Assembly (NCBI GenBank): GCA_003157235.1 | Contig: PMJC01000415.1 | Coordinates: 6,228 to 11,320, forward strand | DNA length: 5,093 nt | DNA from: Methanosarcina sp. | Lineage (GTDB): Archaea; Halobacteriota; Methanosarcinia; Methanosarcinales; Methanosarcinaceae | Reading direction: 5' to 3' | Shown: positions 1-5,093 of the stretch, one piece after another | How positions within the stretch are numbered: the first letter of the stretch is position 1 | How the letters are laid out: the number at the start of each line of letters is the position of its first letter | Translations under genes and position numbers: made by a program | Notes under the pieces: model-generated | What the model saw: the letters and a program-made list of their open reading frames with translations, nothing else | What the model was told of the DNA's origin: nothing | The model's database searches: none

Positions 1-312
1 AATCTTCTATGATTCATGAGTAATTTTACTGAAAAAGTTTATGATGCTCAATTTAGTCTGTTACTAGTTTGAGAATGTCTTGAATGAGTACTTATTTCAT
101 TTGATATGCTGTAATTCCAATAACTGACCTTAACAAATTAAAAATGTTATACATTCCAGTTGATTAAAAAAAGCAACGTCCTTTCAATGGATGATTTGGG
201 ATAGGTTCCTATCTTGAAATCGGTTCTACTCTATATTCAGGTTCCATAGAGAATTTCAATTAAACCTCCGATTTCAACAAAATGTGCATGTATGCTTTAT
301 AAACAACCAGCT

Positions 313-328
313 ATAAATTGAAATTTAT
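313..328. repeat. Short AT-rich inverted repeat
   Basis: ATAAATT and AATTTAT form a perfect 7-base inverted repeat around a 2-base centre. It lies in the apparently inserted 91 bases of the transposase relic. It is short and AT-only, so it may be chance. Confidence 0.3.
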
Positions 329-1152
329 CGAAATCCTCGATATTCTATTTTTTTCTCTACTCATAAGGTATTTGCTTTGCAAATTTGTCTATTAGATCCA
401 CTTATTTATTTGTTGCAAATAAGATGCATCCTTTGTCCTGATCCAACATTGCCACAATATTGAAAGTTTATCCTCTGGCCTTAGACTTATATTCAAGCAT
501 TTTAGAAATATTTTCATTCCTCTTCCTGTGCTTTTCAAAAATTTAATCAATTCTTTGATTGGATTCAGATACAATTACAAATTCCAGTTTGTTACCATCC
601 ATTCTTGAGAGAACTCCCACGTTAAAAAATTTTGTATCATTGCATACTTCCAACTTTTAATCCCATTATCTCAATTCTTTCAAATAAGTATCCAATATGA
701 GCCGAATATCCTTTACTTAACTAATTTATGCTAATAACATCAAGTGTCAGCTTAGAGTTTCCAATTATATCTAAAGTGCAGAACTAATATTCTGGAGAAT
801 TTCGTTCTTCGGTTTCAATCTCCAAATATATTACTTGTCTCTGGTTCCATAACATGGAATATATGAAAGTTAACAGCAATTTTCTGGACCTCAGTTTTAA
901 ATACACATCACAAAAAATTTATTGTTTATTTCTCCAGATAAAGAAAAAAATACTTTCAACATAATTGAATTTTATATTACAAAAAAATAGTATCTTCTGA
1001 ATGAATCCTTCTTTTACCATTTTTTGACCCGAGATCATTGCTTACAGATTACAAAAAATTGACTGAAGATGTTGCAGCATCAAATAAAACTTAATGACTT
1101 CTTGATAGAAATAATTTGCTCCATCAACTAAAGATATCATATCAAAGAGGAT

Positions 1153-1176
1153 TCTGATTTACCTTTATAAATCAGA
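1153..1176 (+). promoter_or_regulatory. Candidate TATA box within an inverted repeat, upstream of the acetyltransferase
   Basis: TTTATAAA at 1164-1171 is a good archaeal TATA match. It sits in the loop and right arm of a perfect inverted repeat, TCTGATTT (1153-1160) and AAATCAGA (1169-1176), with an 8-base spacer. A start site about 25 bases downstream would give a leader of roughly 70 bases to the start codon at 1261. A regulator bound to the repeat would cover the TATA box. However, these bases also read on the minus strand as probable N-terminal transposase coding sequence, so the signal may be accidental. Confidence 0.35.
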
Positions 1177-1260
1177 TTTATTAAATATAGAACCTTAAGG
1201 CTCCTCTCAGAGACACTTTCCTTCGAAGAGATAATAAAATGGCAAAACATATATGAAATT

Positions 1261-1764
1261 ATGATCATGCATTTTGCACCTGAGGACTTCCAGGAAATAA
1301 TCGAGATTGAAAAAGAAGCGTTTTCAGAGCACAATTCTCTACTATATATGAGTTTTTACGAAATGGCTAGAGACGGTTTCCTTGTTGCGAAGCAGGATGG
1401 AAAAATCGTGGGGTATGTCGTAGGCTATCGTTCCGCAGAGAACGAAGGGCATATTTTTTCCGTCGGTGTCAAAGAAGAGTACCGTGGAAGAGGGATAGGT
1501 ACAGAACTGATATACACGATATGTAGCATTTTTCTTGCAAAAGGACTTAAATACGCAAGATTGGAAGTAAGAAATAGTAATAAAAAAGCACAAAAATTAT
1601 ATAAGTCCATAGGATTCATACCCTGCTGGACCGAACAAAAATATTACTCCGATGGAGAAGATGGTATGGTAATGAAAATGCACTTACATCCATACCGTCT
1701 TTTGATATCAAAACAAAAATATCTCAAACCTTCATTTTCATATAAGAATTCCTTGTCGATTTAA
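1261..1764 (+). CDS. rimI: GNAT N-acetyltransferase, RimI/Ard1-like
   Basis: Predicted cytoplasmic acetyl-CoA-dependent N-acetyltransferase, 167 residues with one GNAT domain over about residues 1-145. The acetyl-CoA pyrophosphate loop is plain: V70-K-E-E-Y-R-G-R-G-I-G80, fitting R/Q-x-x-G-x-G/A. The following strand and helix carry L101-E-V-R-N-S-N and A110-Q-K-L-Y, then S116-I-G-F, the usual motif B of RimI and archaeal Ard1 proteins; the Y128-Y129 pair is where the catalytic or substrate tyrosine usually lies. Archaeal members acetylate protein N-termini (Alba, ribosomal proteins), but the substrate cannot be read here. Residues from about 150 form a Lys/Ser-rich tail that looks additional to the domain. 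The start may be Met1 or Met3 (1267). Neither has a Shine-Dalgarno sequence, and the frame is open upstream to 1171 with no start codon. The gene converges on UPF0058 with a 9-base gap. The rimI symbol follows usual annotation and is not proof of ribosomal substrate. Confidence 0.88.
   Translation: MIMHFAPEDFQEIIEIEKEAFSEHNSLLYMSFYEMARDGFLVAKQDGKIVGYVVGYRSAENEGHIFSVGVKEEYRGRGIGTELIYTICSIFLAKGLKYARLEVRNSNKKAQKLYKSIGFIPCWTEQKYYSDGEDGMVMKMHLHPYRLLISKQKYLKPSFSYKNSLSI
1710..1719 (-). terminator. T-run, possible terminator of the UPF0058 gene
   Basis: On the minus strand TTTTTGTTTT lies about 55 bases past the UPF0058 stop, inside the 3' end of the acetyltransferase gene. Archaeal termination commonly uses T-runs without a hairpin. 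If used, the UPF0058 transcript would be antisense to the acetyltransferase tail codons. Confidence 0.3.
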
Positions 1765-1773
1765 GAAGCTCTA

Positions 1774-2052
1774 TCAATTACTACCCATAAGTTTGATAAT
1801 GGAATTCAGAGATTCTCTCATCTGGACTGATTGTCCATCAGAAATAAAATCATCCCTAGACATGAGATTCGCAAGCTCGCCTCCTAAAATAAATATTGCA
1901 CGCTTGTGATCTGCCTTGCTCCGATGAATGTGGACAGGGCTTATGGATAAAGCCTTATAATCGTCGAATTCATGCGTTATCCCGTTCCTTTCAAAGTACC
2001 TTTTCATTTGGGCCATATATGTGTGTAGTTGTATGAGCTCTTCCTTGTGCAT
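1774..2052 (-). CDS. UPF0058 family protein
   Basis: A 92-residue protein that I recognise as UPF0058, a small archaeal family of unknown function sometimes annotated as metal-binding. Seen here: the family opening M-H-K-E-E-L-I-Q-L-H, a helical N-terminal third, then the core S38-P-V-H-I-H-R-S-K-A-D-H49 with three close histidines (41, 43, 49) that could bind metal, followed by a hydrophobic helix (A-I-F-I-L-G-G-E-L-A) and an acidic to basic C-terminal helix. Length is normal for the family and nothing is missing. There is no signal peptide or membrane segment. The start at 2052 gives the family N-terminus; only a weak AGGT (2062-2065), nine bases upstream, could serve as ribosome binding site. 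It is convergent with the acetyltransferase, so the two are unlikely to be co-transcribed. The molecular role is unknown. Confidence 0.88.
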   Translation of the reverse strand: MHKEELIQLHTYMAQMKRYFERNGITHEFDDYKALSISPVHIHRSKADHKRAIFILGGELANLMSRDDFISDGQSVQMRESLNSIIKLMGSN

Positions 2053-2157
2053 AGCGAACAGACCTACAATTTTACAAGATCAATTTAATATTATTTTGAT
2101 TCAGATAAAAGAATTGCTGAGGAAGTAGATTTCCTAGTTTAAGATAATAAAGATTTC

Positions 2158-2165
2158 TATATAAA
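2158..2165 (-). promoter_or_regulatory. Candidate TATA box for the UPF0058 gene
   Basis: TTTATATA on the minus strand matches the archaeal TATA consensus. Transcription beginning about 25 bases downstream would give a leader of about 80 bases, which is common in Methanosarcina. The flanking bases are not a strong BRE. Because the core is nearly symmetrical it could also work rightwards, but no gene follows on that side. Confidence 0.4.
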
Positions 2166-2292
2166 GGTTATGATAAATAATGAAGGATTATATATTATAG
2201 TGTGATATTTAGCATCAAAGTGTGAAATCATGCCAAATCGTAATGATTCATTAGTTCGTGTAAATAACTAGTGAACTACCCATCCCTATCGT

Positions 2293-2804
2293 GTTTATGC
2301 CCTCCTAGTAAGTGGCTTCCTTCTAGTAATTCCTTCATCTGTTATCAAATTTGAAATCCATGCGAAATTTTGTATTTCGAAGATTATTAACAAATTGTTG
2401 ATAGCCCATCCACTAGGCACCTTGTGATCGGAAACGTGACAAAATATTGATAGAACTATTTCGATCCCTATCAATATTGTTCCCGCAACCACAAATCATA
2501 ACACGCTTCCAAGAAGGGATATCATGAAGTTTTCCACATAACAATATTTCTAGTTGTTGTTCTTCGTCAATTCTTATTTTTTATACTCTACCTACAAGTT
2601 TTGCTTTATAGGTCAAGAATTGAACAAATCTAAATAAGTTTCTTAGACCCTGAGCAGAACTATTTTGACCTTTCTTTAGTTTGATTTCCTTTCCCTTTTT
2701 ACTATTTTTTACTTTGGTTGAGCCATTTGTTGTACACTAAAGTCACCTACTATGAAAGTGCTAGCTATAGTGTTTTCAACTATAGTTTTGGAAAGTTGAT
2801 GGCT
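2293..2804 (-). pseudogene. tnpB: tnpB relic (C-terminal half, stops and frameshift)
   Basis: The minus strand reads SHQLSKTIVEN from 2804, IVGDFSVQQMAQP at 2753-2715, RFVQFLTYKAKLVG at 2631-2590, ICGCGNNIDRDRNSSINI at 2496-2443 and GYQQFVNNLR at 2406-2377. These are the RuvC-II region, the bridging helix, the zinc ribbon with the last RuvC aspartate (DRDRN), and the C-terminal tail of Methanosarcina-type TnpB. TnpB is the RNA-guided nuclease of IS200/IS605 elements. Damage: a frame change at about 2712-2716 in an A-rich run, stops at 2583-2581 and 2415-2413, probable small indels near 2555-2535, and loss of one zinc-ribbon cysteine (LLCG where C-x-x-C is expected). A final stretch EGITRRKPLTRRA, ending at 2295, is in another frame and may be the old tail. 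The N-terminal half with the first catalytic aspartate is absent. Certainly not functional. Confidence 0.8.
2765..2785. repeat. Short inverted repeat within the tnpB relic
   Basis: CTATAGT and ACTATAG form perfect 7-base arms around a 7-base loop. It falls on codons of the TnpB relic near the IVEN block, where related proteins read something like ENT-x-A-D, so it probably arose by drift and is not a functional site. Confidence 0.3.
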
Positions 2805-2820
2805 TTTATTCCCCACCTTT

Positions 2821-3114
2821 CACACTGATGCGTGTCGAGGAAGGAGACTTCCAGCATTAGAGTTAAATAAAAGATAATGAGCAGGAGAAGTTTAATTTTA
2901 GAAACAAACCAGTAATTTCCATAGTTGTTATAAATCATAAACACAATACTATTTCTAAATTTTTCCAGAAATTGGAAATTTATTCATTTTTCAGATTTGA
3001 TCAATGACGCAAGGACACAACAAGAAAACAAAGTATATAATAACATTAGTTTTAAGAAATCAAAGAATATTCGATAGTAACATGCAAAATAAAATTATAT
3101 AAATAAAAAAGAGA
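2821..3114. other. Gene-free AT-rich spacer
   Basis: I see no supportable gene, RNA or promoter here. Positions 2838-2860 on the minus strand (GGAAGTCTCCTTCC area) followed by codons for I-S-V-K-G-G-E and a stop resemble the tail of some TnpB proteins, but the match is too short to call. An imperfect stem TTTCC/GGAAA lies around 2958-2975. The N-terminal half expected for the adjacent tnpB relic cannot be recognised in any frame. Confidence 0.5.
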
Positions 3115-3183
3115 AACTGTTAAAAGTCAAATAAACAAATAAAAATAACAACTGTAAAAAAGTTAAATGAAAAGAAAAATGAC
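3115..3183 (-). terminator. Tandem T-rich repeat behind dnaG, probable terminator
   Basis: Directly after the dnaG stop the minus strand has several T-runs: TTTTTCTTTT (3179-3170), TTTTTT (3161-3156) and TTTTT (3145-3141). The region is a tandem imperfect duplication, 3150-3183 and 3115-3149, each copy starting AACTGT on the plus strand and ending in AAAAATGAC or AAAAATAAC. Archaeal RNA polymerase terminates at such T-runs, so dnaG probably ends here with two successive termination sites. Confidence 0.55.
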
Positions 3184-3186
3184 CTC

Positions 3187-4767
3187 TCATAGCATTTTAG
3201 AAGTCAATATTTCCATATCAGCAGGTATTTTGGCAAGATTGCCAAGTTTTATACCTACGAGGCATTTAATTGCATTGCTTGAAGCAATATCTACAAGTCT
3301 TTGAGTAATTACACCATCAAAAACGACACTTAAAACATCATCCTTATAAGCCTTCAATCTGCTGGTAAGATCACGGACTGCAATTTCTTCGACCACCTTG
3401 TCCTCAGGATCCAAAATCCTGGCTGTGAGAGTCCCTTTAAGAGCTTCAACGTGAGGCCTGAACCTGAGAGCTTCAGGAGAAACAGAAGCTATCCTTGCCG
3501 GTGCAGGAGAAACTCTGACAGCCTCACCCCCAGGAACCTTCATGGCTGAAACCTTATCATTTGGAGGTTTTCCTCTCGGAACTCTGGCTTTTTGGGATGG
3601 CCTAGACAAAATTGTGGAGTTTGAGACAACAGGTCTTGTATCTACTGTTTCGGTTAAGAGAAACTCTTTCCCAGAAACTTTTTCAAAGGTTTTTTTGGGA
3701 AGCTTTTCAGGAATTTTTTCATGAACCTCTTCAAATATTTGTCCATAACCTCCTCCCTCAGTATCTTCTTCCTTTGGAAGTTTCTCTCCATAAAAATCTG
3801 ATTTTGAGGAGACCCTGTGTATCTTAACACGCTTGTGCAACTTCTTCTCGGCAATTCTTGGAACAACTTCGGGAGCCCTAATCTTCCTTTTTGGGATTCT
3901 TTCAACCCTGCAGGCGTCTTCTTCTACTTCCCTTTCCTGAATTCCATATTTTTCGATAATCTGTTCCACTGGAACCTTTCGGCGAAGGGCTCTAATAATT
4001 TCCTTCTGGACAAGGTCCTCCACACACTTCCCATCTGGAGCACGAGCAACATAGTCAATATCTGCTACCTGCAAAAGCTCACGAACGATTAGCTCGCCTC
4101 CGCGATCACCATCAGTAAAAGCAGTTACTGTCTTCTTTTTAGTAAGATCTGCAACCTCAGGAGGAATATTTGTTCCACTCACACAAATAGTGTTCTTTAT
4201 ACCATAGCGGAGAAGATTCAGGATGTCAGCCCTCCCCTCAACAATAATAATGGCATCTGAATTAAGAACATTCGGCCCACAGGGAATTTTGGACTTCCCA
4301 TAATAAGTAAGCTCGTCAACCCTTACAGACTGCCGGACTTCATCAGCAAGTTCCTGTGATTCAGGCACAGTTTCATCAAACATTTTGGTGAAGATAAGTT
4401 TTGCCCTTTCAATGATCTTTTTGCGCTTTACAGCTCTTACATCTTCTACTTGGAAGACCTCAATTTTAGCGCTGCAAGGACCTACCCTATCAATAGTTTC
4501 GAGAGATGCAGCGAGAATGGATGTCTCAACCTTATCAAGGCTTGAGGGGACAAAGATATTTCCTTTGGTCTTCCCCCCTTTAGCAATAACCATTACCTCT
4601 ATCCTACCAATTCTGCCAGTCTTTTGCAAATCACGCAAATCAAGATCAGCCCCGAGTAATCCTTCAGTCTGGCCAAAAATCGCACCTACGATATCAGGGC
4701 GTTCTATTACACCATCAGCATTAATTTTAGAATGAATAATATACTTTGTAGTATCCGTATTTTGCAT
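3187..4767 (-). CDS. dnaG: Archaeal DnaG-type primase (Toprim domain)
   Basis: DNA primase of the bacterial-like DnaG type found in archaea, 526 residues. In Sulfolobus the homologue makes RNA primers and is also a stable partner of the RNA exosome through Csl4; the same double role is likely but not shown here. An N-terminal archaeal-specific domain spans about 1-165 ([14 protein letters not shown] at 26-39). The Toprim domain spans about 170-255: I175-V-E-G-R-A-D181 with E177 as catalytic glutamate, and D219-G-D-R-G-G224 as metal-binding DxD. Residues about 275-430 are a charged Lys/Pro/Glu/Arg-rich linker, probably disordered. A conserved C-terminal domain (about 437-526) begins [14 protein letters not shown] and ends L-T-S-K-M-L. 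The zinc-binding and helicase-binding domains of bacterial DnaG are absent, as expected. The start at 4767 is fixed by the family N-terminus and a good ribosome binding site. The gene appears monocistronic. Confidence 0.96.
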   Translation of the reverse strand: MQNTDTTKYIIHSKINADGVIERPDIVGAIFGQTEGLLGADLDLRDLQKTGRIGRIEVMVIAKGGKTKGNIFVPSSLDKVETSILAASLETIDRVGPCSAKIEVFQVEDVRAVKRKKIIERAKLIFTKMFDETVPESQELADEVRQSVRVDELTYYGKSKIPCGPNVLNSDAIIIVEGRADILNLLRYGIKNTICVSGTNIPPEVADLTKKKTVTAFTDGDRGGELIVRELLQVADIDYVARAPDGKCVEDLVQKEIIRALRRKVPVEQIIEKYGIQEREVEEDACRVERIPKRKIRAPEVVPRIAEKKLHKRVKIHRVSSKSDFYGEKLPKEEDTEGGGYGQIFEEVHEKIPEKLPKKTFEKVSGKEFLLTETVDTRPVVSNSTILSRPSQKARVPRGKPPNDKVSAMKVPGGEAVRVSPAPARIASVSPEALRFRPHVEALKGTLTARILDPEDKVVEEIAVRDLTSRLKAYKDDVLSVVFDGVITQRLVDIASSNAIKCLVGIKLGNLAKIPADMEILTSKML

Positions 4768-4774
4768 GTAAATT

Positions 4775-4779
4775 CTCCT
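4775..4779 (-). promoter_or_regulatory. Shine-Dalgarno sequence of dnaG
   Basis: AGGAG on the minus strand lies seven bases before the ATG at 4767. It is the only strong ribosome binding site in the window and supports the chosen start. Confidence 0.75.
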
Positions 4780-4863
4780 GGAAATATTGTGAATAAATTA
4801 TCATGAACAATTTTTCAAATTAATTCCCAAAGGAAATTGATTAAGTATCCCTGAACATTTACG

Positions 4864-4869
4864 ATATAA
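4864..4869 (-). promoter_or_regulatory. Weak TATA candidate for dnaG
   Basis: TTATAT on the minus strand (within AGTTATATCG) is the best TATA-like string in the 200 bases upstream of dnaG. It would imply a leader of about 70 bases. A second AT-rich string at 4792-4800 is too close to the start codon to serve with the Shine-Dalgarno sequence. The upstream BRE bases are not convincing. Confidence 0.3.
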
Positions 4870-4953
4870 CTGATATTCTGGACTTTGATCCATTTCCCTT
4901 AAGATACAAAACTACCTTCTATACATGAAAACTCGTAAAGGTTCAGACAATGC

Positions 4954-4968
4954 AAAAATAGTAAAAAA
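4954..4968 (-). terminator. T-run terminator of the gene at the right edge
   Basis: On the minus strand TTTTTT (4968-4963) and TTTTT (4958-4954) follow 18 to 32 bases after a possible stop codon at 4986-4988. The position fits a factor-independent archaeal terminator for a gene entering from the right, separating it from dnaG. Confidence 0.4.
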
Positions 4969-4985
4969 TCAGATTTTATACCAAA

Positions 4986-5093
4986 TCAGGGATAGTACAC
5001 CCTTGAAAAAGCAGATTTAAGAATTAATACAATTACAACCGGAAAGATAACTCCAGCTCTACCTTCAATACCATCATTACCTATGCCAGGAGA
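4986..5093 (-). CDS. Possible C-terminal end of a gene cut by the window edge
   Basis: The minus strand is open from the window edge to a TGA at 4986-4988, giving 35 codons. The peptide starts S-P-G-I-G-N-D-G and has a hydrophobic run V-I-F-P-V-V-I-V-L-I-L followed by K, R and aromatic residues, ending V-Y-Y-P. A Pro-Gly-containing motif, a hydrophobic segment and a basic end resemble the C-terminal sorting tails of archaeal surface proteins, although the order is only loosely matched and the hydrophobic stretch is short. The T-runs just downstream support a real gene end. With only 35 codons this could equally be a chance open frame or a decayed gene. Confidence 0.3.
   Translation of the reverse strand, partial: SPGIGNDGIEGRAGVIFPVVIVLILKSAFSRVYYP

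Larger units (their letters stand above)
53..1250 (-). pseudogene. Decayed DDE transposase of an insertion sequence
   Basis: Read on the minus strand, this AT-rich stretch is a transposase gene broken by stops and frameshifts. The best block is one frame from 641 to 336 (102 codons) reading FFNVGVLSRMDGNKLEFVI, then FNIVAMLDQDKGCILFATNK and VDLIDKFAKQIPYE, ending in a Y-x-x-R-K-K-stop-N-I-E motif that resembles the third acidic block (Y..RW.IE) of IS4-like DDE transposases. Stops interrupt it at 402-404 and 357-359. Upstream, 777-643 reads TLDIIGNSKLTLDVIS and GYLFERIEIMGLKVG; 1140 to about 1045 reads YFYQEVIKFYLMLQHLQS; about 1230-1141 may be the N-terminus. Towards the C-terminus, about 230-170 reads RTDFKIGTYPKSSIE and about 160-56 reads LLRSVIGITAYQMK, then DILKLVTD. 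About 91 bases (245-335) sit between the W.IE block and the next conserved block and look inserted. No terminal inverted repeats were found; the left end may lie outside the window. The transposase identity is from memory of Methanosarcina elements; the exact IS family is not assigned. Confidence 0.75.
2271..2820 (-). mobile_element. Remnant of an IS200/IS605-type (TnpB-only) element
   Basis: The interval contains the C-terminal half of a tnpB gene and, downstream of it on the minus strand, a right-end-like sequence. The end reads GGAAGCCACTTACTAGG at about 2318-2302, then GATAGGGATGGGTAGTTCAC at 2290-2271. Many IS605-group elements end with GAAGCC, an imperfect stem, and GGGTAGTTCAC or a similar string. 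This end also normally carries the 3' part of the guide (omega) RNA; here the stem arms pair poorly, suggesting decay. No tnpA gene and no left end are visible, so the element is truncated on its left (high-coordinate) side. The exact junction at 2270/2271 is inferred from memory of related ends. Confidence 0.6.

Noticed and set aside
392..574. 60-codon minus-strand ORF as a gene
   Set aside because: It reads across the transposase relic, mostly in a frame other than the one that gives the conserved FNIVAMLDQDKG block; its start has no ribosome binding site.
1169..1183. AAATCAGATTT-like string shared with 4966-4976 as a common operator
   Set aside because: The second copy has no inverted partner and lies in the T-run terminator area; such AT-rich matches are expected by chance.
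1137..1334. 65-codon minus-strand ORF overlapping the acetyltransferase start
   Set aside because: Its first half is antisense to the acetyltransferase codons; only its C-terminal half may be relic transposase N-terminus.
1342..1619. Two minus-strand ORFs inside the acetyltransferase gene
   Set aside because: Shadows of a clearly conserved GNAT protein on the other strand.
1261..2052. Acetyltransferase plus UPF0058 as a toxin-antitoxin pair
   Set aside because: The genes are convergent, not an operon, and both are ordinary conserved archaeal families; the GNAT protein is of RimI/Ard1 type and not a TacT-like toxin.
2230..2268. 12-codon plus-strand ORF starting MPNRND
   Set aside because: No ribosome binding site, no recognisable similarity and it abuts the IS end; chance open frame.
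2295..2492. 65-codon minus-strand ORF as a small membrane protein
   Set aside because: It lies on the TnpB relic in a shifted frame; only its last residues may be the original TnpB tail.
3542..4735. Plus-strand and alternative minus-strand ORFs inside dnaG
   Set aside because: All are shadows of the strongly conserved DnaG frame.
1..5093. CRISPR array, tRNA, rRNA or riboswitch
   Set aside because: No regularly spaced repeats, cloverleaf with T-loop motif, or conserved rRNA or riboswitch core seen on either strand.

Overview
The window looks like a chromosomal stretch of a Methanosarcina-type methanogenic archaeon. It has an archaeal-type DnaG primase, a UPF0058 family protein (archaeal family), TATA-like and T-run signals of archaeal style, AT-rich spacers and decayed insertion sequences of the kind common in Methanosarcina. 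Genus placement rests on remembered protein similarity, not on a search.

Layout, left to right. Positions 53 to about 1250 hold a badly decayed DDE transposase on the minus strand, with many stops and several frame changes but long recognisable stretches. Positions 1261-1764 (+) encode an intact GNAT N-acetyltransferase of the RimI/Ard1 type. Nine bases further, converging on it, is a 92-residue UPF0058 protein (1774-2052, -). A second relic follows at 2271 to about 2820 (-): the C-terminal half of an IS200/IS605-type TnpB with its right-end sequence. Positions 2821-3114 hold no gene I can recognise. The archaeal DnaG gene (3187-4767, -) follows, with two tandem T-rich copies of a putative terminator directly behind its stop. 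Upstream of dnaG there is a clear ribosome binding site and a weak TATA candidate. At the right edge there may be the last 35 codons of another minus-strand gene, followed by a T-run terminator.

The three intact genes do not form one operon. The acetyltransferase and UPF0058 genes are convergent, and dnaG is separated from them by the TnpB relic. The acetyltransferase/UPF0058 pair is bracketed by two dead mobile elements, and the acetyltransferase start lies hard against (perhaps inside the footprint of) the first relic, so its promoter may now be supplied by relic DNA. I found no tRNA, rRNA, CRISPR array or convincing new system. The most useful observations are the two broken transposase genes, hidden from simple ORF calling by stops and frameshifts, and the unusual leader of the acetyltransferase gene.
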